From positions 372,001 to 436,000 of the forward strand of contig CBDDIB010000001.1 of assembly GCA_965228695.1 (NCBI GenBank): a stretch of 64,000 bases of DNA. The letters run 5' to 3'. The notes under the pieces were generated by a model. It was not told the DNA's origin. It did not search any database and saw only the letters and a program-made list of their open reading frames with translations. Positions within the stretch are counted from its first letter, which is position 1. Each line of letters starts with the position of its first letter. Positions 53,139 to 62,298 of the stretch are shown in pieces. This DNA is from JAJFJD01 sp965228695 (GTDB lineage: Bacteria > Pseudomonadota > Alphaproteobacteria > UBA8366). A program made the translations under genes and the position numbers.

Positions 53139-54187
53139 CGGCGATCACCCACGTCGAATACGTCTTTGTCACTCGCGCTCAAGGCGTGCGTTTGTTCACG
53201 GCTTGATACGGCCGGCCGGCCATCGGTGCGGGTGATGCGCACCACCAGCTGGGGATCCTCGCCAAGGCGGAGCTCGGCGGCGGCGAAGAGCCGGTCGACG
53301 ATGTAAAAGCGGCCGCGGACCCGGTAGTTGACGAGCTGGTTCTCACCGTCCGGTCCGACAACGAAGAGCGGCGGCGCCTCGCCCTGGTCGAGACGGGCTG
53401 GAAACTGGATGTAGACCTTGTGGGTGTCGTCGAAGACGCGCACCGGCCGCCAGGACGGCGTGTCGCCCCTGACGGCATAGCGGAAGCGCAGCTTGTCGAT
53501 ATCGAGCCCGCTGTCAATGACGCGCTCTGCGGCTTCCTCGGCCGCCGCGTTGCGGCGCGTGAGAGCGAGGAGTTCGTCGCGAGGATAGTGCCAGGAGACC
53601 GACGCCATATAGGTCTCGGGTGTGCTGGTGAGCTCCAGGTGATAGGCGCGCCGGTCGGTGATAATGACGAGGTTAGTCCGCAGATCCTCGGCGATGGGCT
53701 TTACCAGCACATGGGCGCGCGCGTTGTCCCCAGACCCGCTTACCGTGTCGCCGATCACCCAGCGGACGGTGTCGCCGGCCGAGACGGCGACGATTTTTTC
53801 GCCGGGCTGGAGCGCGATGTCGCTGACATTCTCCGGCGCAGTGTAGAGCTGATAGAGCGCGCCTTCCGTATAGGGATAGACCTGGATGGCGTTGACGTAG
53901 CCGTCCGCTGTCGGCTCGACCTTGGCGGCTTCGTTCGCGTCGATAACTCGATCTTCCGGTGGTCGCTCATCTTCCCCGCGTGGCGCTAGCTCACCGGGCA
54001 GCCGCTTCAACTGACCCGGCAAGGGGAGCGGCTCGGGTACGGTCACGACCTGGACGGGACGCGGCGGCTCGGCCGTCAGGGCGGCCGCGTTGAAGTCCTC
54101 TGCGTCATAACTGATCTCGAGCGGTAATTGCTTGGTAGCGCAGGCAGCCAGAAAGACGGGCACTGCGAGGATGAGTAGTTTCTTCAT
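53135..54187 (-). CDS. trbG: Conjugal transfer protein TrbG (VirB9-like)
   Basis: 350 residues with a lipobox-type signal (LAVPVFLAAC), then the VirB9/TrbG beta domains (VIGDTVSGSGDNARAHVLVKP, YHLELTSTPETYMASVSW, VYIQFPARLDQ, YRVRGRFYIVDRLFAAAEL). It forms the outer-membrane complex with TrbI. ATG 54187 has GGGAG upstream and overlaps the trbF stop. Confidence 0.94.
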   Translation of the reverse strand: MKKLLILAVPVFLAACATKQLPLEISYDAEDFNAAALTAEPPRPVQVVTVPEPLPLPGQLKRLPGELAPRGEDERPPEDRVIDANEAAKVEPTADGYVNAIQVYPYTEGALYQLYTAPENVSDIALQPGEKIVAVSAGDTVRWVIGDTVSGSGDNARAHVLVKPIAEDLRTNLVIITDRRAYHLELTSTPETYMASVSWHYPRDELLALTRRNAAAEEAAERVIDSGLDIDKLRFRYAVRGDTPSWRPVRVFDDTHKVYIQFPARLDQGEAPPLFVVGPDGENQLVNYRVRGRFYIVDRLFAAAELRLGEDPQLVVRITRTDGRPAVSSREQTHALSASDKDVFDVGDRR

Positions 54188-54879
54188 GGGGTATCTCCCG
54201 AGATGAGGTCGCGGCTCCAATTGAGCGCGTGGACGTAAATGCCGAGCGGGTTCTTCCTGAGAACCTCTTCGTTGCGCGGGCGCTGGAGCACGATGGAGAG
54301 GACGGCGGTGTAACGGGTGGTGTCGGCGAGGACCCCGTTTTCGAAAGACTGCTCGCGCCAGCGCACATCGAAGCTGTCGCCGGATGATCGCACGACACTG
54401 GTCACCTCGACGGTGATAGTGCGCTGACCGACCCGGGAGAACGGATCGTTCTCACGCGCATAGTCGTTGAGGCTGTTGGCAGCGCGGTCGGTGGCGTAGT
54501 CGTAGGCGCGCAGCCAGTTCTGCCGCACGACGATCGGGTCGATCGAGAGCGAGCGGACATTCTCGATGAAACGCGCCAGATGATAGGCGACCTGCGCGTC
54601 GGTCGGCTCATAGGCGGCAATCGCCGGGCCGACAGCACGGGTCTGCCCAAGCGTGTCAATCTCGACGACATAGGGCGTGATGGTGCTGCGCCCGGCTTGC
54701 CAGACGACGCCCCCCGACAAACCGATGGCGAGCGCCAGGCAGCCAAAGGCCATGAAGCGCCAATTGCGCGCCTGGACGCGCGCCGAGCCGATGCGCTCGT
54801 CCCAGACCTGGGCCGCCTTCTGATAGGGCGTCACCGGCTCGGGGGTTTCGCCATAGGTCGTGGTCGGTCGTTTGAACAT
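54184..54879 (-). CDS. trbF: Conjugal transfer protein TrbF (VirB8-like)
   Basis: 231 residues: a short cytoplasmic N-terminus (FKRPTTTYGETPEPVTPYQK), one membrane helix (about 42-62), then a VirB8-like periplasmic domain (RFIENVRSLSIDPIVVRQNW, NPLGIYVHALNWSRDL). It is an inner-membrane scaffold of the mating pore. ATG 54879 (MFKRP) is the conserved start; ATG 54897 would add six residues. Confidence 0.94.
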   Translation of the reverse strand: MFKRPTTTYGETPEPVTPYQKAAQVWDERIGSARVQARNWRFMAFGCLALAIGLSGGVVWQAGRSTITPYVVEIDTLGQTRAVGPAIAAYEPTDAQVAYHLARFIENVRSLSIDPIVVRQNWLRAYDYATDRAANSLNDYARENDPFSRVGQRTITVEVTSVVRSSGDSFDVRWREQSFENGVLADTTRYTAVLSIVLQRPRNEEVLRKNPLGIYVHALNWSRDLISGDTP

Positions 54880-54889
54880 CAATCGTCCC

Positions 54890-56224
54890 TCAGTCATCGT
54901 CTCTTAGTCGGGGATTTTCGCCGGAGGCCGGGCGGTCGCCATCGCGGATCGTGTGGGCCGTCACGGTCGCGCCTTCACGCAGCCGCTGTTCTCGCCGCAG
55001 CTTGTGCGCCCAGTCGGGCGCGCTGCTTGCCGCGGCCGCGGCGCCGGTCGACGCCTCACCGCCGCTGGGACGCGTACCGCCCGTCGCGGTGAAAGCGCCG
55101 CGCTGACCGTCTGCAAAAGATTGCCGCGCGCCCGATGTCGCGCGTCCCGCAACGCTGCGAACGCCCTGACCGACAGCACCGGCGCCGGCGCGGGCGACGC
55201 CGGCCGCCCCCGCCGCAACGCCTGCCGCGCCAGAGGCGCCGGAGGTCGCGCGCGCCAAGCTGTAGGCACCGCTCGCCCCGCCAGCCATGGACGATGCCGC
55301 GCGGGTCGCAGCGCCTGCGCCTACACCGAGAGCCCGCGCACCGCCCATCGCTACGCCGGCCGCTGCCGCCCCTCCTATGGCGAGCCCGGCGGCGGAACCG
55401 ACCGCGGCGCCCGCGCCGAGTTGCGGCGCACCGGAGACCAGGCCGGCGGCGATGCCAGGTCCGAAGATGCCAAGCATGAAAATCGCCAGCGCGCCGAGGA
55501 CGGTCGAGAGCGCCTGTTCGATGGTGATCTCGTCGCCCGCAAAGGACGCGGCGAACGATCCGAACAGCGTGGAGCCAATGCCGACGATGACGGCGAGCAC
55601 CATCAGCTTGATGCCGGCCGCGACCACGTTGCCGAGCACCCGCTCCGCAAGAAACGCCGTCTTGCCCCAGAGCGCGAAGGGAACGAGGACGAAGCCCGCG
55701 AGTGTCGTCAGCTTGAACTCGAGAATGGTGATGAAGAGCTGGATGGCGAGAATGAAGAAAGCGAGCAGCACGATGATCCACGCCACCATCAGCACCGCGA
55801 TCTGAACGAAGTTCTCGAAGAAGGCGATCGGCCCGATTAGCTCTTTCATCTCTCTCAGAAGCGGATCGGCGGCGACAAAGCCCGTGTTGGCGACGAAGCC
55901 CGGCCGCATCAGGTCGTCGGCCGTGATCGGAGAATTGCTCGCCCGCAACCCTAGTCCCGCAAACGAGTCAAAGATGACATCGGCGAGGAAGGAGAAGTTG
56001 TTCAGGATGAACGCGAAGGCGCCGACATAGAGCACCTTCTTGATGAGAGCGGGAATAACCGACTTGTCGTCGGAGAGTGCCCAGAACAAGCCGGCGAGCG
56101 TGATGTCGATGCCGATCAGGATCGTCGTCAGGAACGCAACGTCCGGCCCGAGGAATCCGAAGCCGGAGTCGATGTATCTGACGAAAGTCTCCGTGAACTG
56201 ATCGATGACGCCGACATCATCCAT
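54890..56224 (-). CDS. trbL: Conjugal transfer protein TrbL (VirB6-like)
   Basis: 444 residues with about five to six membrane helices in residues 20-265, then a long Ala/Gly-rich tail (AGAATRAASSMAGGASGAYS and onward) that is hydrophilic at the end. Matches TrbL: IDQFTETFVRYIDSGFGFLG and FFENFVQIAVLMVAWIIVL. It is the polytopic channel component of the mating-pair system. Confidence 0.93.
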   Translation of the reverse strand: MDDVGVIDQFTETFVRYIDSGFGFLGPDVAFLTTILIGIDITLAGLFWALSDDKSVIPALIKKVLYVGAFAFILNNFSFLADVIFDSFAGLGLRASNSPITADDLMRPGFVANTGFVAADPLLREMKELIGPIAFFENFVQIAVLMVAWIIVLLAFFILAIQLFITILEFKLTTLAGFVLVPFALWGKTAFLAERVLGNVVAAGIKLMVLAVIVGIGSTLFGSFAASFAGDEITIEQALSTVLGALAIFMLGIFGPGIAAGLVSGAPQLGAGAAVGSAAGLAIGGAAAAGVAMGGARALGVGAGAATRAASSMAGGASGAYSLARATSGASGAAGVAAGAAGVARAGAGAVGQGVRSVAGRATSGARQSFADGQRGAFTATGGTRPSGGEASTGAAAAASSAPDWAHKLRREQRLREGATVTAHTIRDGDRPASGENPRLRDDD

Positions 56225-56242
56225 TGCGCGTATCCCTAAGCC

Positions 56243-56968
56243 CTAGCGGCTGTAGCTGCTGCCATCGCCCATGAAGCGCGCGAAGCGAGCGCGGGCCTGT
56301 TCGCGGGCGGCAATGGCGCTAGCGCTCTCCAGCGCGTCGGCACGGGCGGAGGCGGCAAGCAAGCTCTGGAGCTGCATCGATTGCTTCGCGGCCAGCGCGG
56401 TCAGTTGATTGCCGGCCTGAACCGCCTGCAGATTGCCGACCGCGCCCTGGCTCTCGGCGACCAGCCGGTCGAGGACGAAAGTGTCGGTGCGCACCTGGCC
56501 CACCACCTCCGCCTGGACTTCGAGGCTGTGCTGGAACCCGCCGCGCGCGAGCCGCCATGCCTCCTGCGCGTCCTGGACGATCTGGGAGTTGGAGACGGCC
56601 GCGTCATACTCTTCGGGAAACAGCCGGCGATAAGTGCTGTCGATAGCCGAGACCTGATAGGCGATGCCTTGCGCGTTCCGGATCAACGTATCGACCTGGC
56701 GCAAGGAGGCTTGCAGGTCCCCGGCCACCGAGGTCGGCAGGCTGGCGAGGTTCTGCGCCTGGTTGACCAGCATCTGCGCCTCGTTGGCGAGCTGATTGAT
56801 CTGGTTGTTGATCTGGATGAGCGCGCGGACCGCCTGCATGAGATTCTGCCCGAAATTAGCGCCGTCGAAGACGGCGATTGCCTGCGCGGGCGGTACCGTC
56901 ACGTTCATACCCGCCAAACCGAGCGCCAATGCGGCGCAGGCGGAGAGAAGTTTCCTTTTGGGAGTCAT
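56243..56968 (-). CDS. trbJ: Conjugal transfer protein TrbJ (VirB5-like)
   Basis: 241 residues: a signal peptide (to about 31, PPAQA), then long helical coils (QNLMQAVRALIQINNQINQL … NLASLPTSVAGDLQASLRQV) typical of TrbJ. It is a periplasmic or pilus-tip adhesin-like component. ATG 56968 overlaps the stop of the unknown gene upstream (ATGA). Confidence 0.92.
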   Translation of the reverse strand: MTPKRKLLSACAALALGLAGMNVTVPPAQAIAVFDGANFGQNLMQAVRALIQINNQINQLANEAQMLVNQAQNLASLPTSVAGDLQASLRQVDTLIRNAQGIAYQVSAIDSTYRRLFPEEYDAAVSNSQIVQDAQEAWRLARGGFQHSLEVQAEVVGQVRTDTFVLDRLVAESQGAVGNLQAVQAGNQLTALAAKQSMQLQSLLAASARADALESASAIAAREQARARFARFMGDGSSYSR

Positions 56969-57672
56969 CGTCCGTGGTCCTCCGTGTTGTCCCACGTCCA
57001 GCTCTCCCGGCCGTTGGCCAGGATCTCGACGCGGTAGTGGTAGGTGTTAAATTCACTGATGGCGGCGACGGAAGCACCGAAGGGTCTCACACGGCCGGTT
57101 CCGAAGCCGTCATAAACGCCGTAGAAATGGCCATCGGCGTAGGTATCACCGAAGACGTAGCCGTCGGTGAAGTCGAGCGCGACGCCGCCATAGGCGACTT
57201 CGCTCACATCCGCGCTCAGTCCGATACGGGCGTGGCAACCTTCAAAGGTCGCGGATGCTATCCCGCCATAGCCGCGCTGCAGGATGGCGCCGTCGCCCGG
57301 CCGGTTGGCCGCGGCGATCTCCGGAAAGTCGGTTTCGCCGCAATGGCCGCCGATCGAGGCGACGCGGATTTCGTCCACATCCGGATGAAGCGGAATGCAG
57401 AGCGATCCGCGCGCGGTCGCAGCCTCGTCGTCGAGCCATTGGCGAATGGTCTCGCGGGCGTCGCGCTTATTCCAGATATGCTCCCACGCCCCGCTGCAGG
57501 AGCGCGACACGGAAAGCCGCGCGTCGCCCCTGACGGTCATGACAGTCAAGAAAAAGCCGGGGCAATCGTCATCCCGCCAACAGTGCGGCCAACTCTCCTC
57601 AGCCATCGCCGGCGGCGCGGCCAGCACGACGGCGAGCGCGACCGCGCCCACCATCTCAAGCGGTGGTTTCAT
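56965..57672 (-). CDS. Unknown exported protein inserted between trbE and trbJ
   Basis: 235 residues: a signal peptide (to about 24, PPAMAEE), then a Cys-containing (about six Cys), Trp/Gly-rich domain with CWRDDDCPGFFLTVM, SRSCSGAWEHIW, CIPLHPDVDEIR and a beta-rich C-terminus (FTDGYVFGDTYADGHFYGVY). No family recognised. AAGGAG lies before ATG 57672, which overlaps the trbE end; its stop overlaps trbJ. It sits close to where small exclusion proteins such as TrbK occur in other elements, so it might serve entry exclusion or pore maturation. That is a guess. Confidence 0.75.
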   Translation of the reverse strand: MKPPLEMVGAVALAVVLAAPPAMAEESWPHCWRDDDCPGFFLTVMTVRGDARLSVSRSCSGAWEHIWNKRDARETIRQWLDDEAATARGSLCIPLHPDVDEIRVASIGGHCGETDFPEIAAANRPGDGAILQRGYGGIASATFEGCHARIGLSADVSEVAYGGVALDFTDGYVFGDTYADGHFYGVYDGFGTGRVRPFGASVAAISEFNTYHYRVEILANGRESWTWDNTEDHGR

Positions 57673-60145
57673 GAAAGGTCTCCTTTGTCTGCTCGGTGAT
57701 GTGCTGAAGTTCATCGGGCACGATTAGGTCGGCGGCCCAATCGAGGCCCTTGGCGCGCAGCCATGAGTCCGCGAACTCGTCTTCGCCGTGGGCGGCGATC
57801 AGCTCGGTCATCAAGGCTTGGTCGGGCTTGGTGCTGGCGCCGGTGAAGGCGAGCGCGACGGGTCCGAGACCGAGCTCGAACAGCCGATTGCCCTTTCGCG
57901 ACTGGAAGTAGTAGTCACGCTTTTCCACGGCGCTGGCGATGATCTCGATCTGGCGGTTATTGAGCCCGAAGGCTTCGTAAACCGCCTTCGCCTGCGGTTC
58001 GATCGCCCGGTCGTTCGGCAGAAATATCCGGCTGGGGCAGCTCTCGATGATCGCCGGCGCGATGGAACTGCCGGCGATGTCCGACAGGCCTTGCGTCGCG
58101 AAGACCACGGAGACGTTCTGCTTACGGAGCGTCTTCAGCCATTCACGGATGCGCGCGGCAAACGCCGGGTTGTCGAGAAAGAGCCAGGCCTCATCGAGGA
58201 TCAGAAGCGACGGCCGCCCGTCGAAACGGTCTTCGAGACGGTGAAAGAGATAGGTCAGCACCGGCAGCACCGCGCCGGTCTCGTGCATCAGCTCTTCCAT
58301 CTCGAAGCACTGGACGGCACTCAGCTTGAGCCGGTCGTCATCGGCGTCGAGCAGCCGGCCGTATGGGCCTTCGAGCGTGTAGGGCTGAAGCGCCTGGCGT
58401 AGCTCGCTTCGTTGCAGAAGAGTCGCGAGGCCGGTCAGCGTGCGTTCGGGCTGCGGCGCGGCGGCGAGATTCGACAGTGCCGACCAGACCGCATCCTTGA
58501 CTTCCGGCGTGACCGCGACGCCTTCGTGGGCGAGAAGCCCGAGCACCCAGTCTTGCGCGAAGGACTGCTCCGCCGTCAGATCGATCCTGGCGAGCGGCTG
58601 GAAGGCGAGCGCGTCCTTAACACCTTCCGTAGCGGCGCCTAGATCGAACCAGTCGCCGCCCATGCCGAGAACCGCGGCACGCGCCGAACAGCCCTTGTCG
58701 AACAGGGTGATCTGCGCGTCCGGGTAACGCCGAAACTGTAGCGCGATCATCGACAGCAGCACTGATTTGCCGGCGCCGGTCGGGCCGACCACCAGCGTAT
58801 GGCCGACATCGCCGATATGGGTGACCAGCCGAAACGGCGTGGTGCCGTTCGTCCGCACCGTGAGGAGCGGTGGACCGTCCAGATGGTCGTTGCGCGCCGG
58901 CCCAGCCCAAGTAGCGGAGAGCGGCATGAGATGGGCGAGATTGAGCGTGTTGATCGGCGCCTGTCGGACATTGGCGTAGACGTGGCCGGGCAGCGACGAC
59001 AACCAGGCTTCGACCGCGTTGGCGCTCTCCTCGATGGTCGCGAAGCCGCGCCCGTCAATGACGCGCTGGACGGCGCGCACTTTCTCGCGGACGGCGCCCG
59101 CATCTTTGTCCCAGACAATGAAGGTGGTCGTGACATAGCCGTAGGCGACCAGATCGGCGCCGAGCTCCTGGAGCGCCATGTCGGCGTCTTCGGTCTTGTT
59201 GTCGGCGTCCGTATCGACAAGCACCGACTGTTCGTTGGTCATTACCTCCTTGATGATGGCGGCGATCGATTTGCGCTTGGCGAACCATTGCCGTCGAAAG
59301 CGCTTGATCACCTTCTCTGCCGCTGCCTTGTCGAGCGGCAGGAAGCGCGTCATCCAGCGGTACTCGAAACCGAGATGATTGAGGGCGTCGAGCAGCCCCG
59401 GCGTGGTCGAACCCGGAAAGCCGAGCACGGTCAGGGCGCGCAGGTGGGCGTCGCCCAGCATCGGCGCCAACCCGCCGGTCAGCGAGGTGTCGACCAGGAC
59501 CGCATCGAGATAGACAGGAATCTCGGGCGCCACGATCGGATGCCGATTGTTCGAGATGCAGTTGTGCAGATAGGTCAGCGTTTCTTCATCGGAGAGCGGC
59601 GCGACCTCCGGCATGAGCTGACCCAGGAGATCGAGCGCTCGATCCGTCTGCTGAACGAAGGCGTCGAGATGGTCGCGGTAGTCGGAACCGGGCCGGCCCC
59701 GACCCGGACGTGTGTCCCCGCCTTCAACCAGCATGCCTTCCATGCGGCCGATGTTTTCGGCAGGCGGCAGATAGACGAAGGTCAGCACGTAGGCGCTCTC
59801 GAAAAGCACACTCGACTCCTCGAACGCCGCACGTCGTTCTTCGTCCACGAGCAGCGAGACCGGATCAGGAAAGTCGGACGCCGGATAATCGCGCGCGGCG
59901 TGGCGTTCGGCCTCGAAGAACAACGCCCAGTTCGAGCCGAAGCGGCGCAGCACGTTGTTGATCCGCGCGCAGGTGCCGATAAGCTCGGCTTCGGTGGCGC
60001 TCTCGAGGTCGGGACCGCGGAAGCGCGCCGAGCGCTGGAAGCTGCCGTCCTTGTTGAGAACGACGCCCGGCGCCACGAGGCAGGCCCAGGGCAGATAGTC
60101 GGCCAGCAGCGCCGGGCGCTTTCTATATTCGGCCAAGCTCAACAT
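57656..60145 (-). CDS. trbE: Conjugal transfer ATPase TrbE (VirB4-like)
   Basis: 829 residues: an N-terminal CagE/VirB4 domain, then the ATPase with Walker A VVGPTGAGKSVLL, Walker B LLILDEAWLFLD and FATQGLSDIAGSSI. Starts MLSLAEYRKRPALLADYLPW, the conserved TrbE N-terminus. It powers assembly of the mating apparatus. ATG 60145 overlaps the trbD end by seven bases; extension to 60244 was rejected. Confidence 0.96.
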   Translation of the reverse strand: MLSLAEYRKRPALLADYLPWACLVAPGVVLNKDGSFQRSARFRGPDLESATEAELIGTCARINNVLRRFGSNWALFFEAERHAARDYPASDFPDPVSLLVDEERRAAFEESSVLFESAYVLTFVYLPPAENIGRMEGMLVEGGDTRPGRGRPGSDYRDHLDAFVQQTDRALDLLGQLMPEVAPLSDEETLTYLHNCISNNRHPIVAPEIPVYLDAVLVDTSLTGGLAPMLGDAHLRALTVLGFPGSTTPGLLDALNHLGFEYRWMTRFLPLDKAAAEKVIKRFRRQWFAKRKSIAAIIKEVMTNEQSVLVDTDADNKTEDADMALQELGADLVAYGYVTTTFIVWDKDAGAVREKVRAVQRVIDGRGFATIEESANAVEAWLSSLPGHVYANVRQAPINTLNLAHLMPLSATWAGPARNDHLDGPPLLTVRTNGTTPFRLVTHIGDVGHTLVVGPTGAGKSVLLSMIALQFRRYPDAQITLFDKGCSARAAVLGMGGDWFDLGAATEGVKDALAFQPLARIDLTAEQSFAQDWVLGLLAHEGVAVTPEVKDAVWSALSNLAAAPQPERTLTGLATLLQRSELRQALQPYTLEGPYGRLLDADDDRLKLSAVQCFEMEELMHETGAVLPVLTYLFHRLEDRFDGRPSLLILDEAWLFLDNPAFAARIREWLKTLRKQNVSVVFATQGLSDIAGSSIAPAIIESCPSRIFLPNDRAIEPQAKAVYEAFGLNNRQIEIIASAVEKRDYYFQSRKGNRLFELGLGPVALAFTGASTKPDQALMTELIAAHGEDEFADSWLRAKGLDWAADLIVPDELQHITEQTKETFHETTA

Positions 60146-60426
60146 CCGAGATGCCCCTTGTGGCGAATGTGCCGGACCAGCACTTCCATGAAGCTCGGGT
60201 CTTTCTTGGCGGCATAGACAGCAGCGCCATGGCCGACGATCCACACGATGAGTCCCGCCAGCCAGAGCTGAAGACCCAAGCCCAACGCGGCGGCGAGCGT
60301 GCCGTTGAAGATTGCCACTCCCCGCGGCGCACCGCCCATCAGGATCGGTTCGGTCAGCGCCCGGTGCAGCGGGATCTCGAAGCCCTCGATGTGACCGGCA
60401 ACGCTCATGCGATGAGAGCCCGTCAT
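60139..60426 (-). CDS. trbD: Conjugal transfer protein TrbD (VirB3-like)
   Basis: 95 residues with two adjacent hydrophobic stretches (about 38-70) after the conserved EGFEIPLHRALTEPILMGGAPR. It is an inner-membrane partner of TrbE. The ATG overlaps the trbC stop (ATGA). Confidence 0.93.
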   Translation of the reverse strand: MTGSHRMSVAGHIEGFEIPLHRALTEPILMGGAPRGVAIFNGTLAAALGLGLQLWLAGLIVWIVGHGAAVYAAKKDPSFMEVLVRHIRHKGHLGC

Positions 60427-60773
60427 GCTATGACCGCTCCGCCGCCGAAGGAGAAGAAGGACAGGAAGAAGCTCGTTGCGGCAAAGGCGATGGAGAGCCC
60501 GAAGACGATCTGGATCAGTCGCCGGAACCCACCGCTCGACTCACCGAAGGCGAGCGACAGACCGGTGATGACGATGACGATCACGGCGATGATGCGGGCG
60601 ACGGGACCTTCGATCGATTCCAGGATCGCCGTAAGCGGCGCCTCCCAGGGCATGCCGGAGCCGGCCGCATGGGCGGGATCGGCGCCGGCAACCACGGTGC
60701 CAATCAGAAGACCGAGACAGGCTGCCTGCCGGGCGGAAAAGCAGAAGCGAAGATCGGAGGCGATTGGATTCAT
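60423..60773 (-). CDS. trbC: Conjugal transfer protein TrbC (VirB2-like pilin)
   Basis: 116 residues: a long leader (to about 37), then the pilin body with two hydrophobic helices (RIIAVIVIVITGLSLAFGES, IVFGLSIAFAATSFFLSFFS). It is the major pilus subunit of the Trb system. It follows trbB after 16 bases. Confidence 0.92.
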   Translation of the reverse strand: MNPIASDLRFCFSARQAACLGLLIGTVVAGADPAHAAGSGMPWEAPLTAILESIEGPVARIIAVIVIVITGLSLAFGESSGGFRRLIQIVFGLSIAFAATSFFLSFFSFGGGAVIA

Positions 60774-60789
60774 GGGCGTCTCCTTGAAA

Positions 60790-61770
60790 TCAGGCGGTTG
60801 GAACGAGTTGGATCGGGGTCAGCGGCTTGAGGCGGTAGTCGCCGTCCGAGGCGAGGCCTTCAAGCGCGGCGACGGTTTCGACGCGACGCGCCGACCCGCG
60901 CCCTTTGAGAAAGACAATGATGTCGATCGCCTCGGCGATCAGCCGGCGCGGGACCGTCACCACCGCTTCCTGGATGAGCTGTTCAAGCCGGTAGAGGCCG
61001 GCATGGGCGGAGTTGGCGTGCAGCGTGGTGATCCCGCCGGGATGGCCCGTGTTCCAGGCTTTGAGCATGTCGAGCGCCTCCGGCCCCCGCACCTCGCCGA
61101 CGATGATACGGTCGGGTCGGAGCCTCAGCGTCGAGCGCACCAGATCGGCGAGCGCAGCGACGCCGGGCTTGGTCCGCAGGCTGACGCAATCCACCGCCGC
61201 GCAGTGGAGCTCGCGCGTGTCCTCGATCAGGATCACCCGGTCGCCGCTCGCGGCAACCTCTGCGAGGAGCGCATTGACCAGCGTGGTCTTGCCAGAGCTG
61301 GTGCCGCCCACGGCGACGATGTTTTTTTGCGCTTCGACAGCTTCCTGGAGCGCTTTCGCCTGGAGCGGCGTCATGATCTGGGCGTCGACATAGTCGGAGA
61401 GCCGGTAGAGCACTCTCGCCGGCTTACGGATCGCGAAGCACGGGCTTGGCGAGACCGGTGGCAACAGGCCTTCGAACCGTTCTCCGGTTTCCGGAAGCTC
61501 TGCCGATACGACCGGGCGGTCGCGGTGGCACTCCTGTCCGATATGACTGGCGACCAGCCGGATAATCCGCTCGGCCTCGGACGCCTCAAGCCGGTCGCCG
61601 GTGTCGATGCGCCCGTCGCCATGGCGGTCGATCCAAAGCCGTCCGTCGGGGTTGACCATCACCTCGATCACGGCCGGATCGGTAAGCGCGGTTGCGATCG
61701 CGGGTCCCATGGCGGTGCGCAGCATCGTCCGTTGCCGGTCGAGCGTCGTGGGATTGAAACGGTCACTCAT
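60790..61770 (-). CDS. trbB: Conjugal transfer ATPase TrbB (VirB11-like)
   Basis: 326 residues with Walker A GGTSSGKTTL, the Asp box (VILIEDTRELHC), Walker B-region RPDRIIVGEVRGPEAL, and the His box GHPGGITTLHANSAHAGLYR. It is a hexameric traffic ATPase at the base of the secretion pore. ATG 61770 (MSDRFNP) has GGAAG upstream and overlaps the previous gene's end; the frame runs back to 61839. Confidence 0.95.
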   Translation of the reverse strand: MSDRFNPTTLDRQRTMLRTAMGPAIATALTDPAVIEVMVNPDGRLWIDRHGDGRIDTGDRLEASEAERIIRLVASHIGQECHRDRPVVSAELPETGERFEGLLPPVSPSPCFAIRKPARVLYRLSDYVDAQIMTPLQAKALQEAVEAQKNIVAVGGTSSGKTTLVNALLAEVAASGDRVILIEDTRELHCAAVDCVSLRTKPGVAALADLVRSTLRLRPDRIIVGEVRGPEALDMLKAWNTGHPGGITTLHANSAHAGLYRLEQLIQEAVVTVPRRLIAEAIDIIVFLKGRGSARRVETVAALEGLASDGDYRLKPLTPIQLVPTA

Positions 61771-62284
61771 CGTCTGCTTCCCCCAGGTCGCTGCCGTTCC
61801 CGGCACCGCCGTTGGGAGACGAGACCGCCTTTGCGGCACGGAGCGCGTCGATCTCGGCTTCGGTGAAGAAGTCGCTCTCGCTGGGCGCGACCTCTTCGAG
61901 GACGTCGCGGATCATCGATTTGCCGCCCGCCAGACGACGGCCGAGCTGCGCCACGAAGAACTCGAAGCGCTCCTTGCCGAGCGGGCGGGCAGCGTCCTGC
62001 TCCGCTTCGGGCAATGGCGGCGTGATCGTCAGGTAGTAGCGCACGAAGAGCGCCAGACTTTCGGAAACGATCGTCTGATCCCGTTCGAGGCGATCCAACT
62101 GACGGGACAAGCGATCGAGCCGCCGGACGATGGCCGCGTCGCGCTGATCGTCGCGCTCCGGCGACAGGAAGGCGGCGAGCGCCGCATCGGTGATGGCGGA
62201 TTTCGAGGCGCCCGGCCGCCGGGCCGCCACGCCGAGCCGTTGATCCACCTGATCGGAGAGATAGACGCAGAGACGGGGTTTCAT
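61763..62284 (-). CDS. Ribbon-helix-helix protein between traG and trbB
   Basis: 173 residues. The N-terminus resembles a CopG-type RHH DNA-binding motif (PRLCVYLSDQVDQRLGVAA … SKSAITDAALAAFL). Next come a coil (RRLDRLSRQLDRLERDQ) and a short hydrophobic helix. It is common at this place in Trb-type elements and may regulate transfer. It starts 14 bases after the traG stop and overlaps trbB. Confidence 0.88.
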   Translation of the reverse strand: MKPRLCVYLSDQVDQRLGVAARRPGASKSAITDAALAAFLSPERDDQRDAAIVRRLDRLSRQLDRLERDQTIVSESLALFVRYYLTITPPLPEAEQDAARPLGKERFEFFVAQLGRRLAGGKSMIRDVLEEVAPSESDFFTEAEIDALRAAKAVSSPNGGAGNGSDLGEADDE

Positions 62285-62298
62285 GGGCAGCGCCTCCT

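Noticed and set aside
51969..53306. 445-codon plus-strand frame opposite trbI
   Set aside because: Shadow of trbI/trbG; no conserved domain.
58799..61866. Two long plus-strand frames (472 and 571 codons) opposite trbE to trbB
   Set aside because: Shadows of well-identified trb genes on the minus strand.
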